64,000 bases of DNA, from the NCBI RefSeq assembly GCF_900109145.1, contig NZ_FNYY01000001.1:434001-498000 (forward strand), read 5' to 3'. Positions 48,764 through 56,566 of this stretch are shown piece by piece (the stretch's first letter is position 1; every line of letters begins with the position of its first letter). The DNA is from Marinovum algicola (GTDB lineage: Bacteria > Pseudomonadota > Alphaproteobacteria > Rhodobacterales > Rhodobacteraceae). The position numbers and the translations under genes are program-made. The notes below the pieces were generated by a model, which ran no database searches, was not told where the DNA came from, and saw only the letters and a list, made by a program, of their open reading frames with translations.

Positions 48764-49918
48764 ATGGCACAATTGATCCTTCCCACCCCCGGCGGCGGCA
48801 CCGCCCCGCTCGAGATCACCGCCGGCCCGACCCCGGTGCCGGGCGGCACCTGGACCCGTACCGCCTATGCGGCGGCCCATGTGGTGGCCGATCCGCTGGC
48901 CGAGGTCGACCCGGGTGAAGGCGTTGCCGTCGATTGGGACCGGACGCTGGCCTTCCGCCAGCACCTCTGGTCGCTGGGCCTTGGCGTGGCCGAGGCGATG
49001 GACACCGCGCAGCGCGGCATGGGGCTCGACTGGCCCACCTCGCTGGAGCTGATCGGGCGCAGCATGGACGCCGCGCCCGAAGGCGCGCTGATCGCCAGCG
49101 GCGCAGGGACCGACCATCTGGCACCGGGCCCTGATGTCAGCATCGACGACGTGATCGCGGCCTACGAGATGCAATGCGAAGCGGTCGAAGCCACCGGCTC
49201 TCGTGTCATCCTGATGGCCAGCCGTGCGCTGGTGCAGGCCGCGAAGGGCCCGGAGGACTACGCCCGGGTTTATGGCCGCGTGCTCGCGGGCCTCAAACAG
49301 CCGGCGATCCTGCACTGGCTGGGCGAGATGTTCGACCCGGCGCTGGCGGGCTACTGGGGCGACGCCGACCACATGCAGGCGATGGAAACCTGCCTTTCGG
49401 TCATCGCCGACAACGCCGACAAGATCGACGGCATCAAGGTCTCGCTGCTCTCGGCCGAGAAGGAGATCGCGATGCGCCGCCGACTGCCCGAAGGCGTGGT
49501 GATGTATACCGGCGACGACTTCAATTACCCCGAGCTGATCAAGGGCGACGATCAAGGGTTTTCCCATGCGCTGCTGGGCATCTTCGACCCGATTGCCGGG
49601 GCCGCCTGCCGGGCGCTGAGCGCGCTCGCCGAGGGCGATGACGCAGCCTATCATGCCGCCTTCGATCCCACGGTGCCGCTCAGCCGGCACATCTTCAAGG
49701 CGCCGACGCGGTTCTACAAGACCGGGGTGGTCTTCATGGCCTATCTGATGGGGCATCAGGATCATTTCACCATGGTTGGCGGCCAGGAAAGCGCGCGTTC
49801 CACCCTGCATCTGGCCGAGGCGATCCGGCTGGCCAATGCGGCACAGCTCTTTACCGACCCCGAGGACGTGGTGCGCCGCGCTACGCCGGTGTTTCAGGCA
49901 CGGGGGGGTTCGGCATGA
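48764..49918 (+). CDS. DUF993-family protein (dihydrodipicolinate-synthase-like)
   Basis: A 384-residue protein matching DUF993, a family related to the DapA/aldolase TIM barrels but longer. Visible landmarks are VPGGTWTRTAYAAAHVVAD near the start, DGIKVSLLSAEKEIAMRRRL (a Lys that could act as Schiff base) and VVMYTGDDFNYPELIKGDDQ. The reaction has not been established for the family as far as I know; an aldolase or lyase step after the dehydrogenase is a reasonable guess. It follows the dehydrogenase by 10 bp and overlaps the next gene by 4 bp. Confidence 0.78.
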   Translation: MAQLILPTPGGGTAPLEITAGPTPVPGGTWTRTAYAAAHVVADPLAEVDPGEGVAVDWDRTLAFRQHLWSLGLGVAEAMDTAQRGMGLDWPTSLELIGRSMDAAPEGALIASGAGTDHLAPGPDVSIDDVIAAYEMQCEAVEATGSRVILMASRALVQAAKGPEDYARVYGRVLAGLKQPAILHWLGEMFDPALAGYWGDADHMQAMETCLSVIADNADKIDGIKVSLLSAEKEIAMRRRLPEGVVMYTGDDFNYPELIKGDDQGFSHALLGIFDPIAGAACRALSALAEGDDAAYHAAFDPTVPLSRHIFKAPTRFYKTGVVFMAYLMGHQDHFTMVGGQESARSTLHLAEAIRLANAAQLFTDPEDVVRRATPVFQARGGSA

Positions 49919-50739
49919 GAACGCTTTCCGCATCCGACCTGTCGCTGAACACCGCGACCGTCAGCAAGCAATGGAGCCTCGAGGAATGTATCGAAGGCTG
50001 CAAACGCCACGGCATCGGCGGCATCTCTCCCTGGCGGGACAAGTTGCAGGACTGCGGCGTCGACCGGGCCGCTAGGCTGATCCGCGACGCCGGGCTGGGC
50101 GTTTCGGGGCTGTGCCGGGGCGGCTGGTACACCGCCGAGGGCGCGTTGACGCAGGCTGTCATCGACGACAACAAGCGCGCCGTCGATGAGGCCGCCGCCA
50201 TTGGCGCCGAATGCCTGGTGATGGTGGTGGGCGGGCTGCCGGAGGGGTCGAAAGACCTTGTCGGCGCGCGCGAGATCGTCACCGAGGGGCTGGCGAAGAC
50301 GCTGGATTATGCCCGGACGCAGGGCGTCAAGATCGGCATCGAGCCGCTGCACCCGATGTATGCCGCCGACCGCGCCTGCGTGAACACCACTGGCCAGGCG
50401 CTCGATATCTGCGACCAGCTGGGCGATGGGATCGGCGTGGCGCTGGATGTCTATCACATCTGGTGGGACCCGGAGATCGCGGCGCAGATCGAGCGTGCCG
50501 GCAAGGAACGTCTGCTCGCGTTCCATGTCTGCGACTGGATGAGCCCGACGCAGGACATGCTGACCGATCGCGGCATGATGGGCGAAGGGGTGATCGACAT
50601 CCCGGCCTTTCGCCGCATGGTCGAGGAGCAGGGCTTCGACGGGCTCGTCGAGGTCGAGATCTTTTCGGCCGCAAACTGGTGGACAAAGCCCGGCGACGAT
50701 GTGCTGAAAGCGATGGTTGGCGCGTTGCCGGCGATCTGA
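49915..50739 (+). CDS. Sugar phosphate isomerase/epimerase-like TIM-barrel protein (second)
   Basis: A 274-residue xylose-isomerase-like TIM barrel, distinct from the one at 44493. Metal ligands are Glu143 (GIEPLHPMYAADR), Asp178 (ALDVYHIWWDP), His204 (AFHVCDWMSP) and Glu246 or Glu248 (LVEVEIFSAANW). The VEVEIFSAxxWW ending is shared with inosose isomerase and hydroxypyruvate-isomerase-like proteins. It overlaps the DUF993 gene (ATGA) and ends the operon before a bidirectional terminator. Substrate unknown. Confidence 0.82.
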   Translation: MRTLSASDLSLNTATVSKQWSLEECIEGCKRHGIGGISPWRDKLQDCGVDRAARLIRDAGLGVSGLCRGGWYTAEGALTQAVIDDNKRAVDEAAAIGAECLVMVVGGLPEGSKDLVGAREIVTEGLAKTLDYARTQGVKIGIEPLHPMYAADRACVNTTGQALDICDQLGDGIGVALDVYHIWWDPEIAAQIERAGKERLLAFHVCDWMSPTQDMLTDRGMMGEGVIDIPAFRRMVEEQGFDGLVEVEIFSAANWWTKPGDDVLKAMVGALPAI

Positions 50740-50757
50740 CGGCACGCCCAACAGAAA

Positions 50758-50789
50758 CGCCCTCCCTGCCGATCGGGGCAGAGAGGGCG
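50758..50789. terminator. Bidirectional stem-loop between converging operons
   Basis: CGCCCTC and GAGGGCG form the outer stem, CTGCC and GGCAG an inner one, around GATCGG. It lies midway between the stops of the second TIM-barrel gene and the convergent aldo/keto reductase. No long T-run follows on either strand. Confidence 0.6.
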
Positions 50790-50808
50790 ACAGTGCGGGG
50801 CAGGGGAG

Positions 50809-51789
50809 TTAGCGGGTGCGGCCCTTGCCCCACATGTCGATATCGGCGCCAAGCGCCTGTTTGAGCGGCTCCGAGGCACCGTCGAGCGCTTGCAACACCG
50901 AAGCCTCCAGCTCCACATCCAGAAGCTTCTTGAGCCCGCGGCTCTGTTCGCCGTTGCGCGTGCCGACGATCACGCCGCCCACGGCAGGGCGCGATTTCAG
51001 CCAGCCGATGGCCAGTTCTTCCATGCTCAGCCCGGTCTCTTCCGTCAGCGTCCAGAGCGCATCGAGCAGCTCCTGGCCGGCCGCTTCGGCGCCCTCTTCC
51101 TTGTGCACCACCTCGGCCCATTTGCGATGATCGAACATCCGGGTGCGGGCGCGGTTGACCGGGAAGTCCTGCAACGAGCGGTACTTGCCCGCCAGCAGCC
51201 CCTGCATCAGCGAGGAATAACACATGATCGGCACGCCGGCCGTTTCGCATTTGGGCTGCACCTCGAATTCGATGGCGCGGTAGAACAGGTGATAGGGCAA
51301 CTGGTTGACCGAGATCTCCCCCAGCGCCAGCGCCTCGTCGAGATCGGCGCTGCCGAAGTTCGACACGCCGTAATGGCCGATCTTGCCCGCGTCCTTCAGC
51401 GATTTGAGCGCGCCGAGGGTCTCGGCCAGGGGCACGTCGCGGTTGGGCCAGTGCAACATGTAGATGTCGATGTGATCGGTGCCCAGGTTCTTGAGGCTGC
51501 GCTCGCAGGCGGTGATCACGTCGTCGGGCGCGGCGTTCTGTTCCGCGACCTTGGAGGAGATCACGATTTCCGAGCGCTGCGCGCCAAGCGCGCGGTTCAG
51601 GAGCTGCTCGGAATAGCCGGCGCCATAGGCCTCGGCGGTGTCGAAGAAGTTGATGCCGACATCGAAGGCGGCGCGCAGCGCCTCGATCGAGTCGGTCTCC
51701 TCCTGCGCGCCGAATGCGCCGGCGCCGCCCATGCAGCCATAAACGATGGGGCTGGTTTTCAGGCCGGTGTTTCCGAAAGTCTGGTTCAC
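50809..51789 (-). CDS. Aldo/keto reductase
   Basis: A 326-residue NADPH-dependent aldo/keto reductase with the catalytic tetrad Asp50, Tyr55, Lys80 and His113 (NFFDTAEAYGAGYSE, VISSKVAE, DIYMLHWPN) and the C-terminal NADP-binding AVGGVIVGTRNGEQ. It starts with a GTG at 51789 that has GAGG upstream. It is the last gene of the TRAP operon (28 bp after the large permease), so it likely reduces or oxidises the compound the TRAP system imports. Confidence 0.88.
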   Translation of the reverse strand: MNQTFGNTGLKTSPIVYGCMGGAGAFGAQEETDSIEALRAAFDVGINFFDTAEAYGAGYSEQLLNRALGAQRSEIVISSKVAEQNAAPDDVITACERSLKNLGTDHIDIYMLHWPNRDVPLAETLGALKSLKDAGKIGHYGVSNFGSADLDEALALGEISVNQLPYHLFYRAIEFEVQPKCETAGVPIMCYSSLMQGLLAGKYRSLQDFPVNRARTRMFDHRKWAEVVHKEEGAEAAGQELLDALWTLTEETGLSMEELAIGWLKSRPAVGGVIVGTRNGEQSRGLKKLLDVELEASVLQALDGASEPLKQALGADIDMWGKGRTR

Positions 51790-51817
51790 AGTAGATACCT
51801 CAGGTTGAAGTTTTGGG

Positions 51818-53101
51818 TTACACGCCGATCAGGCTCGGCAGGGTGAGGGATATCGCCGGCACGAAGGTGATCAGCATCAGCGCCACGAAGATCGCGATGT
51901 AGAACGGCCAGATCGTGCGCACCGCCTTTTCCATCGGCAGCCCGCCGACGGCACAGCCGACGAACAGGCAGGAGCCCACCGGCGGGGTGCAGAGCCCGAG
52001 GCCGAGGTTGACGAGCAGGATCATGCCGAACTGGTAGGGGTCGACGCCCAAGCTGTTGGCCACCGGCAGAAAGATCGGCGTGCAGATCAGGATCAGCGCC
52101 GCCATGTCCATGATCATGCCGAGCATCAGCAGCACCGCGTTGATCATCAGCAGGATCAGGATCGGGTTGTCGGTCAGCCCGGTCAGAAGCTCGATGGTCA
52201 GGCTCGGCACCCGGTAGAAGGTGAGCATATAGGCAAAGGCCGCGGCACAGGCGATCAGGATCATCACCATCGAGGTGGTCTTGACCGACGAGGACACCGC
52301 GATCTTGAAGTTCGCCCAGGTGATGTTGCGATAGACCAGCAGCGTCACCAGGAAGGCATAGATCGCGCCGAAGGCCCCGCTTTCGGTGACGGTGAAGACG
52401 CCCGAAAGCACGCCGCCGACAATGATCACCGCCGTCAGCAGTCCGGGGATGGCGCTGAAGAAGGTGAAGGCCAGCGCCTGCCAGCCCGGAAAGCGCTCGG
52501 CCCGGTAGCCGCGCTTGACCGCGACGACATAGGCCGCGGCGGCGAGGCAGAGGCACATCAGCACCCCGGGCACGACGCCGGCGAGAAAGAGCTTGGAGAT
52601 CGAGATGCCGCCGCCCGCGGCGATGGCAAAGATGATCATGTTGTGCGACGGCGGGATGATGATCCCGGCGATCGAGGAGGTCACGGTGACATTGACGGCG
52701 TAATCGGCGTCATAGCCCTTGTCCTTCATCACCGGCACCAGGATCGAGCCCAGCGCCGAGATATCGGCGATGGCCGAGCCCGAGATGCCGCCGAAGAGCA
52801 TCGAGGAAAAGACATTGACGATGCCGAGCCCGCCGCGCACCGCGCCAACGGCGGCCGAGGCGAAGCGGACCAGCCGCATGGCGATGCCGCCGTGAAACAT
52901 CAGCTCGCCGGCAAAGATGAAGAACGGGATGGCCATCAGCGAAAAGACGTTGATGCCGGAAATGATCCGCTGAAAGCCCACCATCAGCGGCAGGCCTTCG
53001 TACCAGAAGGCGGCGATGGCCGAGATGCCGAGCGCGAAGGCCACCGGAGTGCCGATGACGACGCAGAAGGCAAACAGCCCGAGAAGCAGCATGAGTCCCA
53101 T
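51818..53101 (-). CDS. TRAP transporter large permease subunit (DctM type)
   Basis: A 427-residue membrane protein with about twelve helices and the DctM signatures: GLFAFCVVIGTPVAFALGIS, then LMAIPFFIFAGELMFHGGIA and GGISGSAIADISALGSILVP, the conserved substrate-channel region, and later MILLVNLGLGLCTPPVGSCL. It is the sodium-coupled channel of the TRAP system. It starts at 53101, 11 bp after the small subunit stop. Confidence 0.92.
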   Translation of the reverse strand: MGLMLLLGLFAFCVVIGTPVAFALGISAIAAFWYEGLPLMVGFQRIISGINVFSLMAIPFFIFAGELMFHGGIAMRLVRFASAAVGAVRGGLGIVNVFSSMLFGGISGSAIADISALGSILVPVMKDKGYDADYAVNVTVTSSIAGIIIPPSHNMIIFAIAAGGGISISKLFLAGVVPGVLMCLCLAAAAYVVAVKRGYRAERFPGWQALAFTFFSAIPGLLTAVIIVGGVLSGVFTVTESGAFGAIYAFLVTLLVYRNITWANFKIAVSSSVKTTSMVMILIACAAAFAYMLTFYRVPSLTIELLTGLTDNPILILLMINAVLLMLGMIMDMAALILICTPIFLPVANSLGVDPYQFGMILLVNLGLGLCTPPVGSCLFVGCAVGGLPMEKAVRTIWPFYIAIFVALMLITFVPAISLTLPSLIGV

Positions 53102-53112
53102 TGGGTTTGCCC

Positions 53113-53640
53113 TTATTCGATGTGGTCGATGCGTGTGTCGCGGCCCAGGAAGACACGCGTCAGATGGCCGAGAGAGAAAACGAGGATCAATCCGCCGGCG
53201 ACGGTCAGCGGCAGCGAGCGATAGCCTTCGCTGATCTGGATCAGCGGGATCAGCGAATTCCATTTGAACTGGGTGAGCAGCGCCCCGTACCAGAGCATCA
53301 GCGCTCCGAAGACCGCCATGAAAAGATCCGAGAAGATCACGAAGAGGGTGCGGACGCGCGCCGGCACCAGGGTGCGGAAGGCCACGACCGAAAGATGGGT
53401 GTTCTCGCGCACGCCGACGGCGGCACCGAGAAAGGCGATCAGCATCACCAGCAAAAGCGCATATTGCTCGACCCAGGTTGGGGTGTCGTTGAGCACGTAG
53501 CGGCCAAAGACCAGCCAGCCGAAGATGACGGTCATGACAACCAGCGCCACGCCGGCGATGACGCGGCAGATCCAGACGATCGCGTCGAAGACACGTTCAA
53601 GCGCGCGCAGGCCCTGGGGCAGTTCGGGGGTATCGTTCAT
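53113..53640 (-). CDS. TRAP transporter small permease subunit (DctQ type)
   Basis: A 175-residue four-helix protein: a short N-terminal amphipathic region, then helices with VIAGVALVVMTVIFGWLVFG, RYVLNDTPTWVEQYALLLVM (the RY-x-W-EE-like motif of DctQ) and a last helix near VAGGLILVFSLGHLTRVFLG. It partners the large subunit and the binding protein at 53709. A hairpin precedes it on the transcript, so it is probably made in smaller amounts than the binding protein. Confidence 0.88.
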   Translation of the reverse strand: MNDTPELPQGLRALERVFDAIVWICRVIAGVALVVMTVIFGWLVFGRYVLNDTPTWVEQYALLLVMLIAFLGAAVGVRENTHLSVVAFRTLVPARVRTLFVIFSDLFMAVFGALMLWYGALLTQFKWNSLIPLIQISEGYRSLPLTVAGGLILVFSLGHLTRVFLGRDTRIDHIE

Positions 53641-53654
53641 TGTATTCTCCCGAA

Positions 53655-53686
53655 AAGCGCCCGGGACCGCAGGGGACCGGGCGCTT
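53655..53686 (-). terminator. Attenuator hairpin between TRAP binding-protein and small-permease genes
   Basis: On the transcript strand AAGCGCCCGG and CCGGGCGCTT form a perfect 10-bp stem followed by TTC, 14 bp before the small permease start. Such partial terminators after the binding-protein gene are common and set the excess of binding protein over permease. Confidence 0.6.
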
Positions 53687-53708
53687 CCGAATGGGTGTCG
53701 GTCAGGCG

Positions 53709-54689
53709 TTATTCGGTCGACTGGGCAATCTCGACGAGCTTGCGCATGTCGGGGTTGGCGGCCAGGTAATCGTCATAGACCGCAACCATCGCGTCCTGGA
53801 ACGGGGTCTTGTCGGCGATCTCGTTGACCATGACGCCGGCGGCCTCAACATCCTTGCGCGCCTGTTCCGATTGCACCGCCCAGAGCTCACGCTGATAGAG
53901 GCCGGCCTCTTCCGCCGCGGCCCGCACCGCATCCTGAAGCTCGGGCGAGAGCGCCTCGAACTTCGAGGTGTTGACGCAGATGCATTCCGGGATGATCAGG
54001 TGCTCGGAAAGCGAGTAATTGGTCGTCACCTCGTAATGCGCCACGTTCTTGAACGAAGGGAAGTTGTTTTCCGCACCGTCGACAACGCCGGTTTTCAGCG
54101 ATTGATAGACCTCGCCAAAGGCCATCGGCGAGGGGTTGCCGCCCATGGCCGAGATCATCGCGGTGTAAAGATCGTTGTTCATCACCCGGATCTTCAGACC
54201 GGCGACATCGTCGGGTGTGTTGATCGGTTTCTGGGTGTAGAACGACCGCGCGCCGGCATCGACCCAGGCCAGCGGCAGCAGGCCGGCCTGGCCCATGGCA
54301 TCCGAGACCATGTCGCCGGCCTCGCCTTCGAGCACGCGGAACATGTGCGGCACGCTCTTGAAGATGAAGGGCAGCGAGACGAGGTTGGCCTCTTTCACCA
54401 TCGGGCCGATCGGGCCGAGGTTGAAATTGCCCACTTCGATGGCGCCAAGGCGCACCTGCTCGAGCGCGTCGGGCTGGCTGCCCAGAACGCCGCCGTGGAA
54501 CACCTCGATGGTGACTTCGCCGTCGGTCTTCTCTTCCACCAACTCGGCAAAACGGTCCATCGCGGCGGTGTTGGGGTGGCCTTCGCTGTGGATGTTCCAG
54601 GCGCGCCAGGTTTCGGCCGTGGCAGCGGTGCCGAGCAGGGCGACGGCCGCAGCCGCACCGATGAGCGTGGTGGTGAATTTCTGGTACAT
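53709..54689 (-). CDS. TRAP transporter substrate-binding protein (DctP/SiaP type)
   Basis: A 326-residue periplasmic protein: signal peptide (YQKFTTTLIGAAAAVALLGT, cleaved after TAATA), mature start ETWRAWNIHSEGHPNTAAMD. Ligand-binding landmarks are GLKIRVMNNDLYTAMISAMG, where the Arg normally salt-bridges a substrate carboxylate, and YQSLKTGVVDGAENNFPSF. These suit an acidic sugar or other carboxylate, in keeping with the dehydrogenase and isomerases nearby. It leads the TRAP-aldo/keto reductase operon. Confidence 0.9.
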   Translation of the reverse strand: MYQKFTTTLIGAAAAVALLGTAATAETWRAWNIHSEGHPNTAAMDRFAELVEEKTDGEVTIEVFHGGVLGSQPDALEQVRLGAIEVGNFNLGPIGPMVKEANLVSLPFIFKSVPHMFRVLEGEAGDMVSDAMGQAGLLPLAWVDAGARSFYTQKPINTPDDVAGLKIRVMNNDLYTAMISAMGGNPSPMAFGEVYQSLKTGVVDGAENNFPSFKNVAHYEVTTNYSLSEHLIIPECICVNTSKFEALSPELQDAVRAAAEEAGLYQRELWAVQSEQARKDVEAAGVMVNEIADKTPFQDAMVAVYDDYLAANPDMRKLVEIAQSTE

Positions 54690-55036
54690 GGTGTCCTCCC
54701 TTGGATGTCGTAACCAGTTGAATGGATTGGCCTGTGACGCATGTCCGGCAACAGGCATCGCCCGGGGCCGGGATCAGACCTGCGATCTGCTGCGGCGCGC
54801 AGGCGGCGGACCCTGCTGGAAACCGGTGATCGGTTTGCCGGGTCGCTCCGGTCTCGCGGGCCGCGGTCCTCCCTTTGTCACATCCGTTGGTTTCCGCCGA
54901 GCCGGCGCCCGTTCTCTCCCGGGGCGCGCGGCCGGCGTGTTCTTCTGGCTCCTAAAGAGTACTAGTATCCCAGTTAAGTCAAGAGAAAAGTTTTCATGCG
55001 TCGGAACGAGCCTGAGGCGCGGCCCGGCGGCACCGG
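54690..55036. other. Gene-free region upstream of the TRAP operon
   Basis: About 350 bp with no convincing gene. It holds the TRAP promoter area on the minus strand: a TTGACT at 54982-54977 and an 8-bp palindrome TACTAGTA (54960-54967) in an otherwise GC-rich stretch. The TACTA/TAGTA half-sites resemble those at 47459-47470 but with different spacing. No -10 element at good spacing is obvious. Confidence 0.55.
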
Positions 55037-55074
55037 ACATTGCCCGCCCCGGACCCCGATCCGGGGCGGGCAAT
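55037..55074. terminator. Long perfect hairpin after gmaS
   Basis: CATTGCCCGCCCCGGA and TCCGGGGCGGGCAATG form a perfect 16-bp stem around CCCCGA. It lies 36 bp past the gmaS stop on the same strand and probably ends the methylamine operon. It lacks a T-run. The core (CCCCGGA-TCCGGGG) resembles the palindromic repeat units at 16020 and 27622. Confidence 0.65.
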
Positions 55075-55109
55075 GTCGAGGCTGCCGACCAACGGCCCCG
55101 CGTCGGGCT

Positions 55110-56468
55110 TCAGATGTCCAGCGTATGGGTTTTTTCCCACTGCGAGAAATGCGACACGAAGGAATTCCACTCCTCGCGCTTCAGCTTGAGAAAGGCGGCC
55201 GAGAATTCCTCCCCCATCATCGACTTCAGGTCCTTGTCCTTGTCATAGCCGCGCAGGGCATCGAGCATGTTGAGCGGCAGTTTCGGCGCGCCGCGAACCT
55301 TGTGGCCCTCGGCATACATGTCAATGTCGTACCGCTTGCCGGGATCGGCCTGAGTCCGCAGGCCGCTGAGGCCGGCGGCAATGATCACCGCCTGCAACAG
55401 ATAGGGATTCGCAGCCCCGTCAGGCAGCCGCAGCTCGAAGCGGCCGGGCCCGGGGACGCGCACCATATGGGTGCGGTTGTTGCCGGTCCAGGTCACCGTG
55501 TTGGGCGCCCAGGTCGCGCCCGACATGGTGCGCGGCGCGTTGATGCGCTTGTAGCTGTTGACCGTCGGATTGGTGATCGCGGCCAGGGCGCTGGCGTGTT
55601 TCATGATGCCGCCGAGGAAGTGCTTGCCCTGTTCCGACAGGCCCAGCTCGGCGGTCGGGCTGTCGCCTTTCTCGCCGGCAAAGACATTGGTCCTGGAGTG
55701 CTCGCCCGGCGCGTCCCAGACCGAAATATGCGCGTGACAGCCGTTGCCGGTCAGCCCCTCGACGGGCTTGGGCATGAAAGTGGCGCGGAAGCCGTGTTTC
55801 TCGGCCACCGACTTGGTCATGAACTTGAAGAAGGAATGCTTGTCGGCGGTCTTCAGGACGTCATCGAACTCCCAGTTCATCTCGAACTGGCCGTTGGCGT
55901 CCTCGTGGTCGTTCTGGTAGGGGCCCCAGCCCATTTCCAGCATGTAATCGCAGATTTCGCGCACCACGTCATAGCGCCGCATCACCGCCTGCTGGTCATA
56001 ACAGGGCTTGTCGGCGGTGTCGTATTCGTCGCTGATCTGGGCGCCGTCCGGGGTCAGCAGGAAGAACTCGGCCTCGATGCCGGTCTTGACGTGCAGGCCC
56101 GCGTCGGCGGCCTCGGCAATCAGCCGGCGCAGCACGTTGCGCGGCGCCTGGGCCACGTCCTGGCCTTCCATCACGCAGTTGGCAGCGACCCAGGCGACCT
56201 CGGGTTTCCACGGAAGCTGGATCACCGATGCGGGGTCCGGCACCGCCAGCATGTCGGGGTGGGCCGGCGTCATGTCGAGATGGGTGGCAAAGCCGGCGAA
56301 GCCTGCGCCATCCTGCTGCATATCGGCAATCGCCGCGGCGGGCACCAGCTTTGCCCGCTGGCCGCCGAACAGATCGGTGAAGGAAATCATGAAATACTTG
56401 ATGTCGCGTGCGGCTGCAAAGGCGGCAAGGTCGGTCCGGGCGTCGGGCGCCACTTGATCTCTGGGCAT
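55110..56468 (-). CDS. gmaS: Gamma-glutamylmethylamide synthetase
   Basis: A 452-residue glutamine-synthetase-fold enzyme (GlnT-like, type III-like length). The N-terminal IKYFMISFTDLFGGQRAKLV and the active-site segments GIEAEFFLLTP, NDHEDANGQFEMNW and NGCHAHISVWD are typical of GmaS. The call as GmaS rather than glutamine synthetase rests on its operon: mgsC, mgsB and mgsA follow, and mgdCD are nearby. GmaS joins methylamine to glutamate with ATP. A perfect 10-bp hairpin lies between it and mgsC. The ATG at 56468 gives the usual start PRDQVAPDARTDLAAFAAAR. Confidence 0.85.
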   Translation of the reverse strand: MPRDQVAPDARTDLAAFAAARDIKYFMISFTDLFGGQRAKLVPAAAIADMQQDGAGFAGFATHLDMTPAHPDMLAVPDPASVIQLPWKPEVAWVAANCVMEGQDVAQAPRNVLRRLIAEAADAGLHVKTGIEAEFFLLTPDGAQISDEYDTADKPCYDQQAVMRRYDVVREICDYMLEMGWGPYQNDHEDANGQFEMNWEFDDVLKTADKHSFFKFMTKSVAEKHGFRATFMPKPVEGLTGNGCHAHISVWDAPGEHSRTNVFAGEKGDSPTAELGLSEQGKHFLGGIMKHASALAAITNPTVNSYKRINAPRTMSGATWAPNTVTWTGNNRTHMVRVPGPGRFELRLPDGAANPYLLQAVIIAAGLSGLRTQADPGKRYDIDMYAEGHKVRGAPKLPLNMLDALRGYDKDKDLKSMMGEEFSAAFLKLKREEWNSFVSHFSQWEKTHTLDI

Positions 56469-56530
56469 GTGGTCGTGTTCCTCTCTGTCGGTATGTGGCG
56501 CGGGGGGCTCCCCCTGCATCCTCTTGCGCA

Positions 56531-56560
56531 ACGGCGCGGCCCTGTCGGGAGCCGCGCCGT
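56531..56560 (-). other. Stem-loop between mgsC and gmaS
   Basis: ACGGCGCGGC and GCCGCGCCGT form a perfect 10-bp stem with a 10-nt loop, in the 98-bp gap between mgsC and gmaS of the same transcript. It may be a processing or attenuation site, setting different amounts of GmaS and the Mgs subunits. Confidence 0.5.
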
Positions 56561-56566
56561 CGTATG

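Noticed and set aside
55110-56468. The glutamine-synthetase-fold gene as an ordinary glutamine synthetase.
   Set aside because: It is in one operon with mgsCBA and near mgdCD, the gene set of the N-methylglutamate pathway, where the homologue is gamma-glutamylmethylamide synthetase.
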